Source of the DNA: DAIDKA01 sp963708865
GTDB taxonomy: Bacteria > Pseudomonadota > Gammaproteobacteria > Steroidobacterales > Steroidobacteraceae
NCBI GenBank assembly: GCA_963708865.1
Contig: CAVPUC010000001.1
Coordinates: forward strand, 1-64,000
DNA length: 64,000 bases
Direction of reading: 5' to 3'
The position numbers and the translations under genes are program-made. The notes below the pieces were generated by a model that saw only the letters and a list, made by a program, of their open reading frames with translations, was not told the DNA's origin and searched no databases. The stretch's first letter is position 1. Each line of letters begins with the position of its first letter. Positions 7,793-17,337 of this stretch are shown here, one piece after another.

Positions 7793-9406
7793 CTACTGAG
7801 ACGGCTCCTCCCCGCCCACGCTTGCCAGGTACGCCTCGCGCAGATCGAGTTCCCGCTCGACGCGCCGGCGCGCATCATCCTTGAGGTCGCCATTTCGATA
7901 GTTCGCGTTGATATGTTCGCGCTCCACCGCGATCAACCGCCGCTCCACGGCATCCCGATCGCGAATCAATTTCGTGTGCGAATCATCCGCATCAGCGCGA
8001 TATTCCACGTGGCGCAGTCGCTCGCGGTACAACTGCCGCACCGGCGCCAGCACCTCTTCACTCACTTTGCACTCGAGCGTCAGCTCCTCCAGGCGCACCA
8101 GCGCCGCCTTGATGGCGGCACGGCGGGCCTTGTACTCCTCCATCTGGTCGCGCAAGCGCTCCCGGCGTCCCGCATTGGCGAGCCCCAACCAGGTAATGAC
8201 GCCCGGAAGGGCCAGTCCCTGTCCGACCAGGGTCACCAGGATCACCGCGAACGTCAGAAACAGGATGAGATCGCGACCGGGAAACTCCGCGCCATTGTTC
8301 AAGAACACGGGGAGCGCCAACGCGGCCGCGAGCGACACCACGCCGCGTATGCCGGTGAATGCCAAGGCAAACGCCCGCTGCCAGGAGATCGAATCCTCGG
8401 CAGCGGCGTCGGGGTGACGTCCCAGCACCGTCAGGTACGCCGCCGGGAATATCCACAGGAAGCGCGCACCGATTACCACGACGCTGACAATGCCGGCCGC
8501 CAGCGCCAGCGTCGCGGTCGTATAGCCGGCAATGCCTTCGACGATGGCCCGCGCCTGCAGCCCGCACACGAGGAACACCAGGCCTTCGACGATGTAGACC
8601 AGAAAATCCCAGAAGAACACCCCCTGCAGGCGGGTCGCGGAGCTGATCAGGCGCTGGCCATTCCAGCTGACGTACAGGCCGCAGGCCACCGTGGCGATCA
8701 CACCGGAGCCGCCCAGATGTTCCGGCGGCCAGAAGGCGACAAACGGGGTCAGCAGCGAGAGTGTGACTTCTATATGGGTATCGCGAGCCCAGTGCCGCAG
8801 ATGCAGCATCAACCAGCCCACTGCGATGCCCCATAGCACCTCGCCTACGATAATGAGCGCAAACAGTGACGAGGCATGGCCGAGAGAGATGCTGCCGGCA
8901 CTCACCGCCACCACCGCGAACCGGTATAGCACCAGGGCGGTGGCATCATTGGCGAGCCCTTCACCCTCCAGGATGGTGAGAATCCGGCGCGGGATCTGCA
9001 TCCGCCGGGCAATGGACAAGGGCGCGACGGCGTCGGGCGGCGAGACGATGGCCCCGAGCGTGAAACCCACCGGCCAGGACAGCTGCAGCCACCGGTGACA
9101 GGCGACCGCCACGAGGACCGTGGTGAACAGCACACAGCCGACGGCGAGCAGCGAAATCCCGCCCAGGTTGGCGCGAAAATCCTTCCAGCTCATGGAGAAG
9201 GCTGCCTGGTAGATGAACAGCGGCAGCACGACCAGCAATACCAGCTCCGGGGCAAGATTCACGCCGGGGAGCTTTGGAATCAGCGCCAACACCACGCCCG
9301 TCAGGACCAGCAGGATGGCGGACGGCACTTTGAGCCGTATGGCCACCGCTTCCACGGCGGCAATCACGGCGAGCAGCACGACGAGCAATTGCAGCGTCTG
9401 GATCAT
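7793..9406 (-). CDS. CPA1-family Na+/H+ antiporter
   Basis: 537 residues. The first about 400 are a run of roughly 12 hydrophobic segments, the rest a charged cytoplasmic tail (EEYKARRAAIKAALVRLEELTLE, coiled-coil-like). Family motifs visible: GAIVSPPDAVAP (119-129), where D125 is the expected ion-binding Asp, and the second helix motif EGEGLANDATALV (147-159) with the paired N153-D154. Together they place it with the bacterial NhaP/YjcE-type monovalent cation:proton antiporters in the inner membrane. The start overlaps nothing, and it is divergent from the DUF4136 lipoprotein with 136 bases between. Confidence 0.9.
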   Translation of the reverse strand: MIQTLQLLVVLLAVIAAVEAVAIRLKVPSAILLVLTGVVLALIPKLPGVNLAPELVLLVVLPLFIYQAAFSMSWKDFRANLGGISLLAVGCVLFTTVLVAVACHRWLQLSWPVGFTLGAIVSPPDAVAPLSIARRMQIPRRILTILEGEGLANDATALVLYRFAVVAVSAGSISLGHASSLFALIIVGEVLWGIAVGWLMLHLRHWARDTHIEVTLSLLTPFVAFWPPEHLGGSGVIATVACGLYVSWNGQRLISSATRLQGVFFWDFLVYIVEGLVFLVCGLQARAIVEGIAGYTTATLALAAGIVSVVVIGARFLWIFPAAYLTVLGRHPDAAAEDSISWQRAFALAFTGIRGVVSLAAALALPVFLNNGAEFPGRDLILFLTFAVILVTLVGQGLALPGVITWLGLANAGRRERLRDQMEEYKARRAAIKAALVRLEELTLECKVSEEVLAPVRQLYRERLRHVEYRADADDSHTKLIRDRDAVERRLIAVEREHINANYRNGDLKDDARRRVERELDLREAYLASVGGEEPSQ

Positions 9407-9542
9407 AAAGTGTCGGTAGGCAACTCAAGCCAGCATATCAGGCGAGTGCCGCAGGGTAAGCGGTGGGCCGGACCGCCCGTCAACCGTCTGCGCACCGGTA
9501 CGTTATTCCCATGTCGGGCGGTGACTTTGCGAGGAATCAGTC

Positions 9543-10136
9543 ATGAGCAGATCCACGGTATTGGTTTTCATTGTGGCGGCGGGCGTGACGCTGGCAGGCT
9601 GCACTGCCATTCCGGTGCGCACTGATCAGGACAGCCAGCTGCTGGCCACGGTGCACTGCCAGTCCTTCGGCTGGGCCGGCGGCTTCAAGGGTGACAGCCC
9701 GCTGCGCACGACCATTGCCAATCCCTTGAATGAGTCGCGGCTGCGCGATGCCATTGCCGCCAACCTGCAGACGCAGGGCAGAACCCTGGTGACGCCATCG
9801 GCCCCGGGATCCGCGGGCAGCCCGCCGGTGGGCGCACAGTGCCTCATCGGCTACGGCATCGGCATGGAGCGCGAGGTGGACGCCGTGTATCCGGACGGTT
9901 GGGCGTATGGCGCCGGCGCCTGGGGGCCGCGTTGGGGACTGGGTTGGGGTTGGGGCTGGGGCGAACCGTATATCTACCACCAAAGCTTCATTACGCTCGA
10001 CCTCTATGACGCCGCGTCCCGCAAGCCGATATGGCATGCCTCGGCCGAGACCAGCCTGACCGGTCTGACAGGGGATGCCGCCAGCAAGCGCATCCGCTCC
10101 GCGGTGGACGCCATCTTCCAGAAGTTTCCCAAATAG
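9543..10136 (+). CDS. DUF4136 lipoprotein
   Basis: 197 residues. Lipoprotein signal with lipobox LAGC (Cys about residue 20), so it should be acylated and envelope-anchored. The body matches DUF4136: FGWAGGF near the start, RLRDAIAANLQTQGRTL, a Gly/Trp-rich loop WGLGWGWGWGEPYIY around 139-153, then ITLDLYDAASRKPIWHASAE and a C-terminal helix RIRSAVDAIFQKFP. Function unknown for the family. It ends five bases before the reconstructed stop of the convergent GH3 gene. Confidence 0.85.
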   Translation: MSRSTVLVFIVAAGVTLAGCTAIPVRTDQDSQLLATVHCQSFGWAGGFKGDSPLRTTIANPLNESRLRDAIAANLQTQGRTLVTPSAPGSAGSPPVGAQCLIGYGIGMEREVDAVYPDGWAYGAGAWGPRWGLGWGWGWGEPYIYHQSFITLDLYDAASRKPIWHASAETSLTGLTGDAASKRIRSAVDAIFQKFPK

Positions 10137-10141
10137 AGCCG

Positions 10142-12293
10142 CTACTCCCCCCGCAACTGCACCGTGCCGACCAGCAGGTCGGCACGATCGGCTCGCGGGC
10201 CGACCAGGATTTCGACAGTGCCGGGTTCGAATACCGGCGCCAGATCGCGGCCGAGGATCTGCAGCTGCTTGCCGGGTACCGCGATGGTGACGGTGCCGCT
10301 CTCACCTGGCGCAAGCGTCAAGCGCGCAAATCCTGCGCAGCTTCAGTAGCGGCGGGGCGACGCTCGCCACCACATCATGGGTGAACACGAAGACCGTCTC
10401 GCGGGCGGTGTGTCGGCCCGTGTTGGTGAGATCCACCTCCACCTGCACGCTATCCGTAACGCTCAGCACCGTCGGGGTGACCCGCAGATTCGAGTAGCGA
10501 AAACGCCCATAGGTCAGTCCGTGGCCGAACGCGAACAAGGGATCATTGGGTGAATCCAGATACTTGCTCGTGAATCTGTCGGCCGGATTCGCGGGCCGAC
10601 CGCTGCGCCGCTCGCTGTAAAAAATCGGGATCTGCCCGACGCTGCGCGGCCAGGAAATCACCGTGCGCCCGCTGGGGGAGACTTTGCCCAGCACCACATC
10701 CGCCACCGCATGACCGGCCTCGCAGCCGGGGAACCACGCGGCAAGCAGCGCATCGCTCTCCTGCACCAGCTGCGGCACCGTGAGCGGCCGGCCCGAGAAC
10801 AGCACCACCGCGCAGGGCTTGCCCAGTTCCCGGGCCCGCGCAAGCACCGCACTCGCCAGCGCATCCTGCATGCCGGGCAGGCCCAGGTGCGCGCGACTCG
10901 CGGCCTCCCCGCTCATCCCGGCGGCCTCGCCGAGGCACAAGAGGATGCTGTCGGCCTGGTCGCACACCGCCAGCGCCCCGGCAATACCGTCCGTGTCATC
11001 GCCCTCGAGGGTCACTCCCGCCGCGTACAGCATCACCGTATCCGGCAGCGCCGCACGCAGTCCGCTGAAGACGCTCACGTGGTTTTCCGCGACGCCGGCC
11101 GCCGACCAGGGTCCGCGCATCTCGGCAGCCGCCTCACTCAGTGGCCCGATCACCGCGAGGCTGCGCAGCGATGGCTTGAAGGGCAAGACGTCGTGGGCGT
11201 TCTTGAGCAACACCAAAGACTGCGCCCCCACGCTGCGCGCCAGCGCCCGCCGCCGGGCAATGGCCGCCTCGGCCTCCTCGGTGCGGCCACGCCCATACGG
11301 GTCAGCGAAGAGTCCGAGCTGCTCCTTCAGCCGCAGCACCCGGCGCACGGCGGTATCGATCTGTTCCATGCTCACCAGTGCGCGCTCAAGGGCCACCGGC
11401 AGCCCCTGCCGATAGCCATCGGCCATCATGTCGATGTCCACGCCGGCCTTAAGGGCCAGGGCTGCCGCCTCCGCCAGATCCGCCGCCACGCCATGATTGA
11501 GCAGTTCACGAATGGCGTTGTAATCACTGATGATCACGCCATCGAAGCCCATGCGTACCCGCAGCCAGTCACGCAGCAGCCCGGTATGCGCCGTCATCGG
11601 AATGCCCGCCAGATCCGTAAAGGCCGGCATGATGGTGGCAACACCCGACCTCAAGGCGGCCTCGAAGGGCGGCAGATGGACCTCGTGAAGCGTGCGTTCG
11701 GAGATGTCCACCGATGCGTACTCGCGACCCGCCGTCACCGGCGCATAGGCGCAGAAGTGCTTGGCACAGGCCGCCAGCGCATCAGGCGCCGCGAGATCTG
11801 CGCCCTGAAAGCCGCGCACCTTGGCGCCGGCCATCTGTTCGGCCAGCCACGGATCCTCGCCGGACCCCTCGACGGTGCGACCCCAGCGCGGATCGCGCGA
11901 CACATCCAGCATCGGCGCAAAGGTCAGCGCGATGCCGTCGGCGGCGCCTTCCATGGCGGCTTCGCGCGCCGTGGCCTCCCACAGGACCGGATCAAAGACG
12001 CCGGCCTCGGCGATCGGCACCGGAAACAGCGACCGGTGGCCGTGGATGATGTCCAGCCCGATCAGCAGTGGAATCTTCAGCCGTGACTCCTCCACCGCCA
12101 GGCGCTGCATATCCCGAACCGGCCCCGCGCCGACCAGGTTCAGAAGGTTGCCGATGGCGCCGCTGCGGATGGCCTCGGTGGAATCCCCCGCGATCACCGG
12201 CCCCGTCACGGTAAACGAGCAGGCCGTCATGGTCAGCTGACCGAGCTTTTCGGTCAGGGTCATGCTGGCAATGAGGGTTTCGATCCGGCTCAT
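10142..12293 (-). CDS. GH3 beta-glucosidase (frameshifted near its C-terminus)
   Basis: Glycoside hydrolase family 3, about 716 residues when one base is removed near 10331. The N-terminal barrel carries FAPMLDVSRDPRWGRTVEG and the nucleophile Asp D257 in GVIISDYNAI. A second alpha/beta domain follows (from about SLVLLKNAHDVLPF), then an FnIII-like domain. The uninterrupted frame stops after LLKLRRICALDACAR; one base removed restores FARLTLAPGESGTV through to LLVGTVQLRGE and a TAG at 10142. The start at 12293 (MSRIETLIASMTLTEKLGQ) is chosen because upstream sequence is not GH3-like and overlaps the divergent gene. No signal peptide, so probably cytoplasmic. It likely removes glucose from oligosaccharides made by its neighbours. 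Confidence 0.88.
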
Positions 12294-12340
12294 GAATTGC
12301 ACACCACGGCATGCAGTAAAATAAGCCGTTAGGATACAGG

Positions 12341-13651
12341 ATGCCCAGCGTGCCCAAACCCCCCGCCGCCCAACGCCCGCGCAATTTGAGCCCGGCCAAG
12401 CTTGCCGCGCTGCCCGATGATGAGCTGCTCGAGCAGGTGCAGCGGCAGACCTTTCGCTTCTTCTGGGAGGGTGGGCATCCGGCCAGCGGCCTGACACCGG
12501 ATCGGCACACCACGCGCGCGGATCCGCCGAATGACAAGGTGGCCGTGGGTGGCACGGGCTTCGCACTGATGTGCATCATCGTTGCCGTGGAGCGCCGCTG
12601 GATCACGCGCGCCGCCGCCCTCGCCCGGATCAGCGCCATGCTGGAGGTGCTGACCCGCGCGCCGTGTTATCACGGCGCCTTCCCGCATTTCCTGGATGGA
12701 CGCACGGGCGCAACCATCCCCTTCTGGCGCAAGGATGACGCCGCAGACCTCGTGGAAACCTCCTTTCTGTGTGTCGGCCTGCTTTGTGCCCGACAGTACT
12801 TCGATGCCGATGAACCCGCCGAGGCGCAATTGCGGGGACGCGTCACGTTCCTGTGGGAGGAGGTTGAGTGGAGCTGGTTCACCCAGGATCAGCGCCGCGT
12901 CCTCTACTGGCACTGGAGTCCCAACAACGGTTGGGCCATGGACCACGAAATCCGTGGCTGGAACGAATGCCTGATCACCTATGTGCTGGCGGCAGCGGCA
13001 CCGCGCTACGGGGTGGACCCGCTCGTCTATCACAAAGGCTTCGCCGCGGGCCGCGATTTCCTCAACGGCAAGTCGTACTACGACATCAAGCTGCCATTGG
13101 GCATGCCGTTCGGCGGACCGCTCTTCTTCAGCCACTACTCCTTCTGCGGCCTCGATCCTCGTGGCCTGAAGGATGCCTATGCGGATTACTGGCAGCAGAA
13201 CCTTGCGCAGGTGCGCATCAACCACGCGCACTGCGCGGCCAATCCGCACGGACATGCCGGTTACAGCGCCGAGTGCTGGGGCCTCACCGCAAGCGATGAC
13301 CCGGACGGCTACGCGGTACACGATCCGGCCCATGACAATGGCACCCTTTCGCCCACCGCGGCGCTGTCGAGTCTGCCCTACACGCCCGCTGAGTCCCTCG
13401 CCGCCATCCGCCACTTCCTGCGCCGCTATGGCAGAAAGGTGTGGGGACGCTACGGCTTCGTCGACGCCTTCTGTGAACAACGCGACTGGTATGCGGATAC
13501 CTTCCTCGCCATCGATCAGGGACCGATCATCATCATGATAGAGAATCAGCGATCGGGCCTCTTGTGGCGACTGTTCATGGCGATTCCGGAAATCCAGAAC
13601 GGCCTGCGAAAACTGGGCTTCAGCGGCCCGCGACCGCGCGCGCGCCGTTGA
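12341..13651 (+). CDS. Glucoamylase-family/GH144-like glucanase
   Basis: 436 residues, without a signal peptide. Shows the family pattern LLEQVQRQTFRFFWEGGHPASGL at the N-terminus, TGFALMCIIVAVERRWI, WSPNNGWAMDHEIRGWNECL, then GPLFFSHYSFCGLDPRGL and a C-terminal DAFCEQRDWYADTFLAIDQGP block. This is the family annotated as glucoamylase (PF10091), which includes GH144 endo-beta-1,2-glucanases. It is divergent from the GH3 gene with only 47 bases between starts and overlaps the GH15 gene by four bases (TTGA). Beta-1,2-glucan, including osmoregulated periplasmic glucan, is the most likely substrate by family; unproven here. Confidence 0.85.
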   Translation: MPSVPKPPAAQRPRNLSPAKLAALPDDELLEQVQRQTFRFFWEGGHPASGLTPDRHTTRADPPNDKVAVGGTGFALMCIIVAVERRWITRAAALARISAMLEVLTRAPCYHGAFPHFLDGRTGATIPFWRKDDAADLVETSFLCVGLLCARQYFDADEPAEAQLRGRVTFLWEEVEWSWFTQDQRRVLYWHWSPNNGWAMDHEIRGWNECLITYVLAAAAPRYGVDPLVYHKGFAAGRDFLNGKSYYDIKLPLGMPFGGPLFFSHYSFCGLDPRGLKDAYADYWQQNLAQVRINHAHCAANPHGHAGYSAECWGLTASDDPDGYAVHDPAHDNGTLSPTAALSSLPYTPAESLAAIRHFLRRYGRKVWGRYGFVDAFCEQRDWYADTFLAIDQGPIIIMIENQRSGLLWRLFMAIPEIQNGLRKLGFSGPRPRARR

Positions 13652-14970
13652 ACACCGAAGCTGGCAGCGAGCCGCGCCCGAACTTTGGTCTCGAAGCGTG
13701 GCTGGAGAGTGAGTACCATCACTGCGCACACCAGATGCTGCGCGGCATCTCCGCCACTGACATCATCAAGCAGCGCCCCGGATTCGGACAGACCATCCAG
13801 GCCCATGTGGGTTCGGTCGTGGCCTCGCCGGTGCTCGCCTCATATGACCCGGATCCGGACTATTTCTTCCATTGGTACCGCGATTCGGCAGTGGTGATGG
13901 ATGCGCTGCGCATTCTGTATGAGCGCGGTACGCTGGGGGATGAGGCCGTGCAGCTGTTCGAGCAGTTCGTGCACTTCAGCCTGAGCCTCGATCAGCTGGA
14001 TGGCCGAACGCTGGTGCAGCACCCTGAATGGCGCGCGCGCGTTCAGCCCGACTTCGTTCAGCATCTGCGCCCGGATACGGAACTGGCGCAGGCGTATGGC
14101 GAACGCATCCGCAGCGAAACGCGCCTCAATCCCGACGGCAGCCTCGATATCTCCAACTGGGCGCGGCCGCAGCATGATGGCATCGCCACCCGCGCGTTGA
14201 CGCTGATGCGCTGGTTGCACCAACCGGCACTCGATCCGGCCCTGCGCGCCAGCGCCACGCGACTGCTGGATGCGGACCTTGCCTACACGCGCCGGTACTG
14301 GTCGCAGCCCTGCTACGACATCTGGGAGGAGGACCTCGGCATGCACTACTACACCCTGTGCGCTGCTGCGGCGGCACTGGGTGATGACCCGGCCCGCGCA
14401 TCGATCGATGCGCTGCTCGATGGGTTCTGGGACGACGAGGCGGGCTACTACCATTCGCGCACGCTCGCAAGCGGCGCCGCCTCACCCAAGCAACTCGACA
14501 TCGCGGTGATTTTGGCGGCGGTGCACACCGATCTGCCCGGCGTGCGGCACTCCCCGGCAGACCCACGCATCCACGCGACGTTGCTGCGTCTTGAGGAACT
14601 GTTCGCGGCACAGTATCCGATCAATGCGCAGCGCCGCGCCGGTTGCGGCCCGGCCATGGGCCGCTACGCCGGGGATGTCTACTACTCCGGCGGCGCGTAC
14701 TACTTCTCCACGCTCGGGGCGGCGGAGTTGTGTTATCTCGCCGCCCGCCGCCTGGCACCCGAGGCGGCACAACCGTGGCTTAAGCGCGGTGACGCGTTTC
14801 TCGAAACGGTGCGCGCGTTCACCCCGGCAACCGGTGATCTATCAGAACAGTTTGACCAGAAGAGCGGCGCGCAGAGCTCTTCGCGGAACCTGACATGGAG
14901 CTATGCGGCGTTCATCACCGCGGTCGCCGCCCGCGCCCGTGCCATGGCCGGCAACCTTACAAAATCTTGA
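13648..14970 (+). CDS. GH15 glucoamylase-type glycoside hydrolase
   Basis: About 440 residues from a TTG start at 13648 that overlaps the stop of the preceding gene (TTGA), so the two are translationally coupled. An (alpha/alpha)6-barrel pattern is visible: DYFFHWYRDSAVVMDAL near residue 75, RLNPDGSLDISNWARPQHDGIATRA, CYDIWEEDLGMHYYTLCAA, and YYSGGAYYFSTLGAAELCYLAA towards the end. The paired acid region (IWEEDLG) is in the expected place for the general acid of GH15. No signal peptide, so likely cytoplasmic action on alpha-linked gluco-oligosaccharides. Sharing an operon with a GH144-like enzyme is unusual. Confidence 0.88.
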   Translation: MNTEAGSEPRPNFGLEAWLESEYHHCAHQMLRGISATDIIKQRPGFGQTIQAHVGSVVASPVLASYDPDPDYFFHWYRDSAVVMDALRILYERGTLGDEAVQLFEQFVHFSLSLDQLDGRTLVQHPEWRARVQPDFVQHLRPDTELAQAYGERIRSETRLNPDGSLDISNWARPQHDGIATRALTLMRWLHQPALDPALRASATRLLDADLAYTRRYWSQPCYDIWEEDLGMHYYTLCAAAAALGDDPARASIDALLDGFWDDEAGYYHSRTLASGAASPKQLDIAVILAAVHTDLPGVRHSPADPRIHATLLRLEELFAAQYPINAQRRAGCGPAMGRYAGDVYYSGGAYYFSTLGAAELCYLAARRLAPEAAQPWLKRGDAFLETVRAFTPATGDLSEQFDQKSGAQSSSRNLTWSYAAFITAVAARARAMAGNLTKS

Positions 14971-15056
14971 ACCTTGCCCGTGCACGATCGGGCCGAGCCT
15001 GCGTTTAATGGATACGAGGCGCGCCAGGGGTGCGCCATGTCACATTGAGGTCTCTC

Positions 15057-15404
15057 ATGCGAAACATCGATATTCGTGTCCGCAACCTGGTCTTGGCGGC
15101 TGCCGTGGCGTTGACCGTCAGCGCCTGCGTAGTGGTTCCGGCCCGGGGTTATTATGCCGGCGGCGGTTACTACACAGGCGCCGTCACGATCGAGCCGCCT
15201 GCTCCGCAGGTGGAGGTCTACGGCGCACCCCCGGCGGCCGGGTATGTGTGGCTGGGCGGTTATTGGAACTGGGTGGGCGGCCACCACGTCTGGGTGGCCG
15301 GTCACTGGTCGCCCCCGCGCGCCGGATACCGTTGGGAACCCCATCGTTGGGAACGCCGCGGTGATGGCTGGCACATGACCGGTGGTCGCTGGGTGCGTCG
15401 CTGA
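15057..15404 (+). CDS. WXXGXW-repeat (BcpO-related) lipoprotein-like protein
   Basis: 115 residues from ATG 15057. The N-terminal hydrophobic segment ends LTVSACVVV, a possible lipobox with Cys about residue 23. The mature part contains repeated aromatic units: YVWLGGYWNW, HVWVAGHWSPPRAGYRWEPHRWERRGDGWHMTGGRWV, the WXXGXW pattern of BcpO-related proteins. Function unknown; an outer-membrane or periplasmic location is likely. A strong hairpin follows. Confidence 0.85.
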   Translation: MRNIDIRVRNLVLAAAVALTVSACVVVPARGYYAGGGYYTGAVTIEPPAPQVEVYGAPPAAGYVWLGGYWNWVGGHHVWVAGHWSPPRAGYRWEPHRWERRGDGWHMTGGRWVRR

Positions 15405-15423
15405 GCCAAAACCTGCCACTAAA

Positions 15424-15456
15424 AACCGGGGCCTGATGGCATATCGGGCCCCGGTT
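15424..15456 (+). terminator. Strong hairpin after the WXXGXW gene
   Basis: AACCGGGGCC at 15424-15433 pairs perfectly with GGCCCCGGTT at 15447-15456 over a 13-base loop. There is no long T run after it, so it may be a weak or bidirectional terminator or an mRNA-stabilising stem. Confidence 0.6.
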
Positions 15457-15534
15457 CGATACTGACCCCCACTTCCTGATGCATTATACGGCCCCAGGCA
15501 ACCCACCCGGCCAAGGCAGACCGTATAGCGACGG

Positions 15535-17337
15535 ATGGACCAACCGCAGCACAGTGACAAGGACCACGCGGATACCAACGCGGGGCTGGTACCCCAGCTC
15601 CTCGCGCTGACGCGCGCCAATTTCGCCGGCCGGGTCGGCAAGGCCATCATCACGCTCATGGCCTCAGCCTTCGTGATCATCGGCGTCACGGCCTATGTTC
15701 AGATCCGTCTGAACATCTGGAACAAACCCTTCTACGATGCCCTGTCGCGCCGGGATCTGCACGATTTCCTGGTGCAACTGGGCGTGTTTTTCATGCTCGC
15801 AGCCTGGCTGACCATCCTCAATGTGGCGCAGCGCTGGGTCGGTGAGATGCTGAAGCTGCGGATGCGTGAAGCCCTGGTGCAGGACCTGCTGACGCACTGG
15901 CTGCAGCCGCGGCGCGCCTTCTGGCTGGCCAATGCCGGCAGCATGGGGGAGAACCCGGATCAGCGCATGCATGAGGACGCCCGCCACCTGTGCGAACTCA
16001 CCGCCGACCTGGGCATGGCGCTACTGCAGTCCACGATTCTGCTGATCTCCTTCTCCGGGGTGTTATGGGTACTCTCCAGCGCATTCGTGTTCCGGATCGG
16101 AGAGCATGATTACGCGGTGCCGGGATTCATGCTCTGGGCGGCGATCATCTATGCGCTGACAGCGTCGCTGCTGACCTACTGGGTGGGTCGCAGCCTGGTC
16201 GCACGCAACGCCTTCCGCTATGCCCGGGAGGCGGACCTGCGGGTCGCGATGGTGCGGGTGAATGAGCATCTGGATGACATCACGCTCGCCGCCGGCGAAG
16301 CGGATGAACAGCGTCGGATCCAGACTCACCTGACCAATGTCCTCGCCGCCACGCGCAAGATCGTCTCCGGGCTGACCAACATCACCTGGGTGTCGGCAGC
16401 CTTTGGCTGGGTGACCAATATCGCCCCGATCCTGGTGGCCGCGCCGCTGTACTTCACCGGTAAGATTTCCTTCGGCGGCCTGATGATGGCCGCCGCCGCC
16501 TTCACGCAGGCGCAGTCATCGCTGCGCTGGTTTGTCGACAGCTTCAGCAGCATCGCCGACTGGCGCGCAACGCTGCTGCGCGTGGCGAGCTTCCGCGACG
16601 CGCTGCTGCATCCGCGCGTCGTGCAGCCTCACGACTCCAAGATCCAGTACGTGGACGGCGCTGCCGGGACGGTCATGTTCGACAACCTGGTCGTTGAATC
16701 CAGCGCCGGTCAGGATGGCCTCCAGGAGTCGCATGTCGCCATCCATACCGGTGAGCGCGTCATCATCGAGGGGGCACCGGGCACCAATCGCACGCAGCTG
16801 TTCCGTGCCATGGCGGGTCTGTGGCCCTGGGGTCATGGCCAGATTACCCGGCCGAAGAACGAAGCCGTACTGTTCGTGCCGCGCGGCACGCCGTATCTGC
16901 CCCGCGGCACGCTGCGCGAGGTGCTCGCCTATCCGCTGAAGGTCACCGAATTCAAAGCCGAGGCCTTTGAGCAGGCACTGCGGCGGATGAAGCTGCGGCG
17001 CCTGGTACCGATGCTCGATGAGGTGCACCGCTGGGACCGCGAACTTGCCCAGGACGAGCAGACTGCCGTCGCGCTTGCCCGTGCGGTGGTCCATGTGCCC
17101 AACTGGATACTGATGGACGGCACCCTCTCCTCGATGCCGGATGATCTCTTGGAGCGCGTGGCGGACGCCTTCGACAATGAGCTGCGCTACAGCTCGGTGG
17201 TGCATATTGGTCCGGTGGGACAGCTGGTGGATCATCTGTTCGGCCGGGTCGTTCACCTGGTGAAGCTGACGGACACAGGCCCCGCGCAGACCGCGGAAGT
17301 GCAGGCGCTGACGCCGGAGGCACCGCATGCCGGTTGA
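15535..17337 (+). CDS. SbmA/YddA-type ABC transporter fusion with a degenerate ATPase domain
   Basis: 600 residues. The N-terminal about 350 form an ABC_membrane_2 (PF06472) domain with four to six membrane segments, including WNKPFYDALSRRDLHDF and NPDQRMHEDARHLCELT, hallmarks of the SbmA/BacA/YddA family. The C-terminal about 220 align with an ABC ATPase, but key motifs are gone. Walker A reads GAPGTNRT at 413-420, with R419 for the catalytic Lys. The Q-loop has R450 in PRGTPYLP. The signature is LAQDEQ (504-509) instead of LSGGEQ. Walker B is ILMDG with G529 for the catalytic Glu. The switch His is kept (VVHIG). ATP hydrolysis is unlikely; SbmA relatives use proton motive force. It overlaps the next gene by 11 bases. 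Confidence 0.85.
   Translation: MDQPQHSDKDHADTNAGLVPQLLALTRANFAGRVGKAIITLMASAFVIIGVTAYVQIRLNIWNKPFYDALSRRDLHDFLVQLGVFFMLAAWLTILNVAQRWVGEMLKLRMREALVQDLLTHWLQPRRAFWLANAGSMGENPDQRMHEDARHLCELTADLGMALLQSTILLISFSGVLWVLSSAFVFRIGEHDYAVPGFMLWAAIIYALTASLLTYWVGRSLVARNAFRYAREADLRVAMVRVNEHLDDITLAAGEADEQRRIQTHLTNVLAATRKIVSGLTNITWVSAAFGWVTNIAPILVAAPLYFTGKISFGGLMMAAAAFTQAQSSLRWFVDSFSSIADWRATLLRVASFRDALLHPRVVQPHDSKIQYVDGAAGTVMFDNLVVESSAGQDGLQESHVAIHTGERVIIEGAPGTNRTQLFRAMAGLWPWGHGQITRPKNEAVLFVPRGTPYLPRGTLREVLAYPLKVTEFKAEAFEQALRRMKLRRLVPMLDEVHRWDRELAQDEQTAVALARAVVHVPNWILMDGTLSSMPDDLLERVADAFDNELRYSSVVHIGPVGQLVDHLFGRVVHLVKLTDTGPAQTAEVQALTPEAPHAG

Noticed and set aside
10710..12086. 458-residue open frame on the plus strand
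   Set aside because: It lies entirely antisense to the GH3 gene, is very rich in Arg/His/Gln and shows no family; a shadow of high-GC coding bias.
12294..12566. N-terminal extension of the GH3 enzyme
   Set aside because: The extra residues are antisense to the GH144-like gene and not GH3-like; MSRIETLIASMTLTEKLG at 12293 is the expected start.
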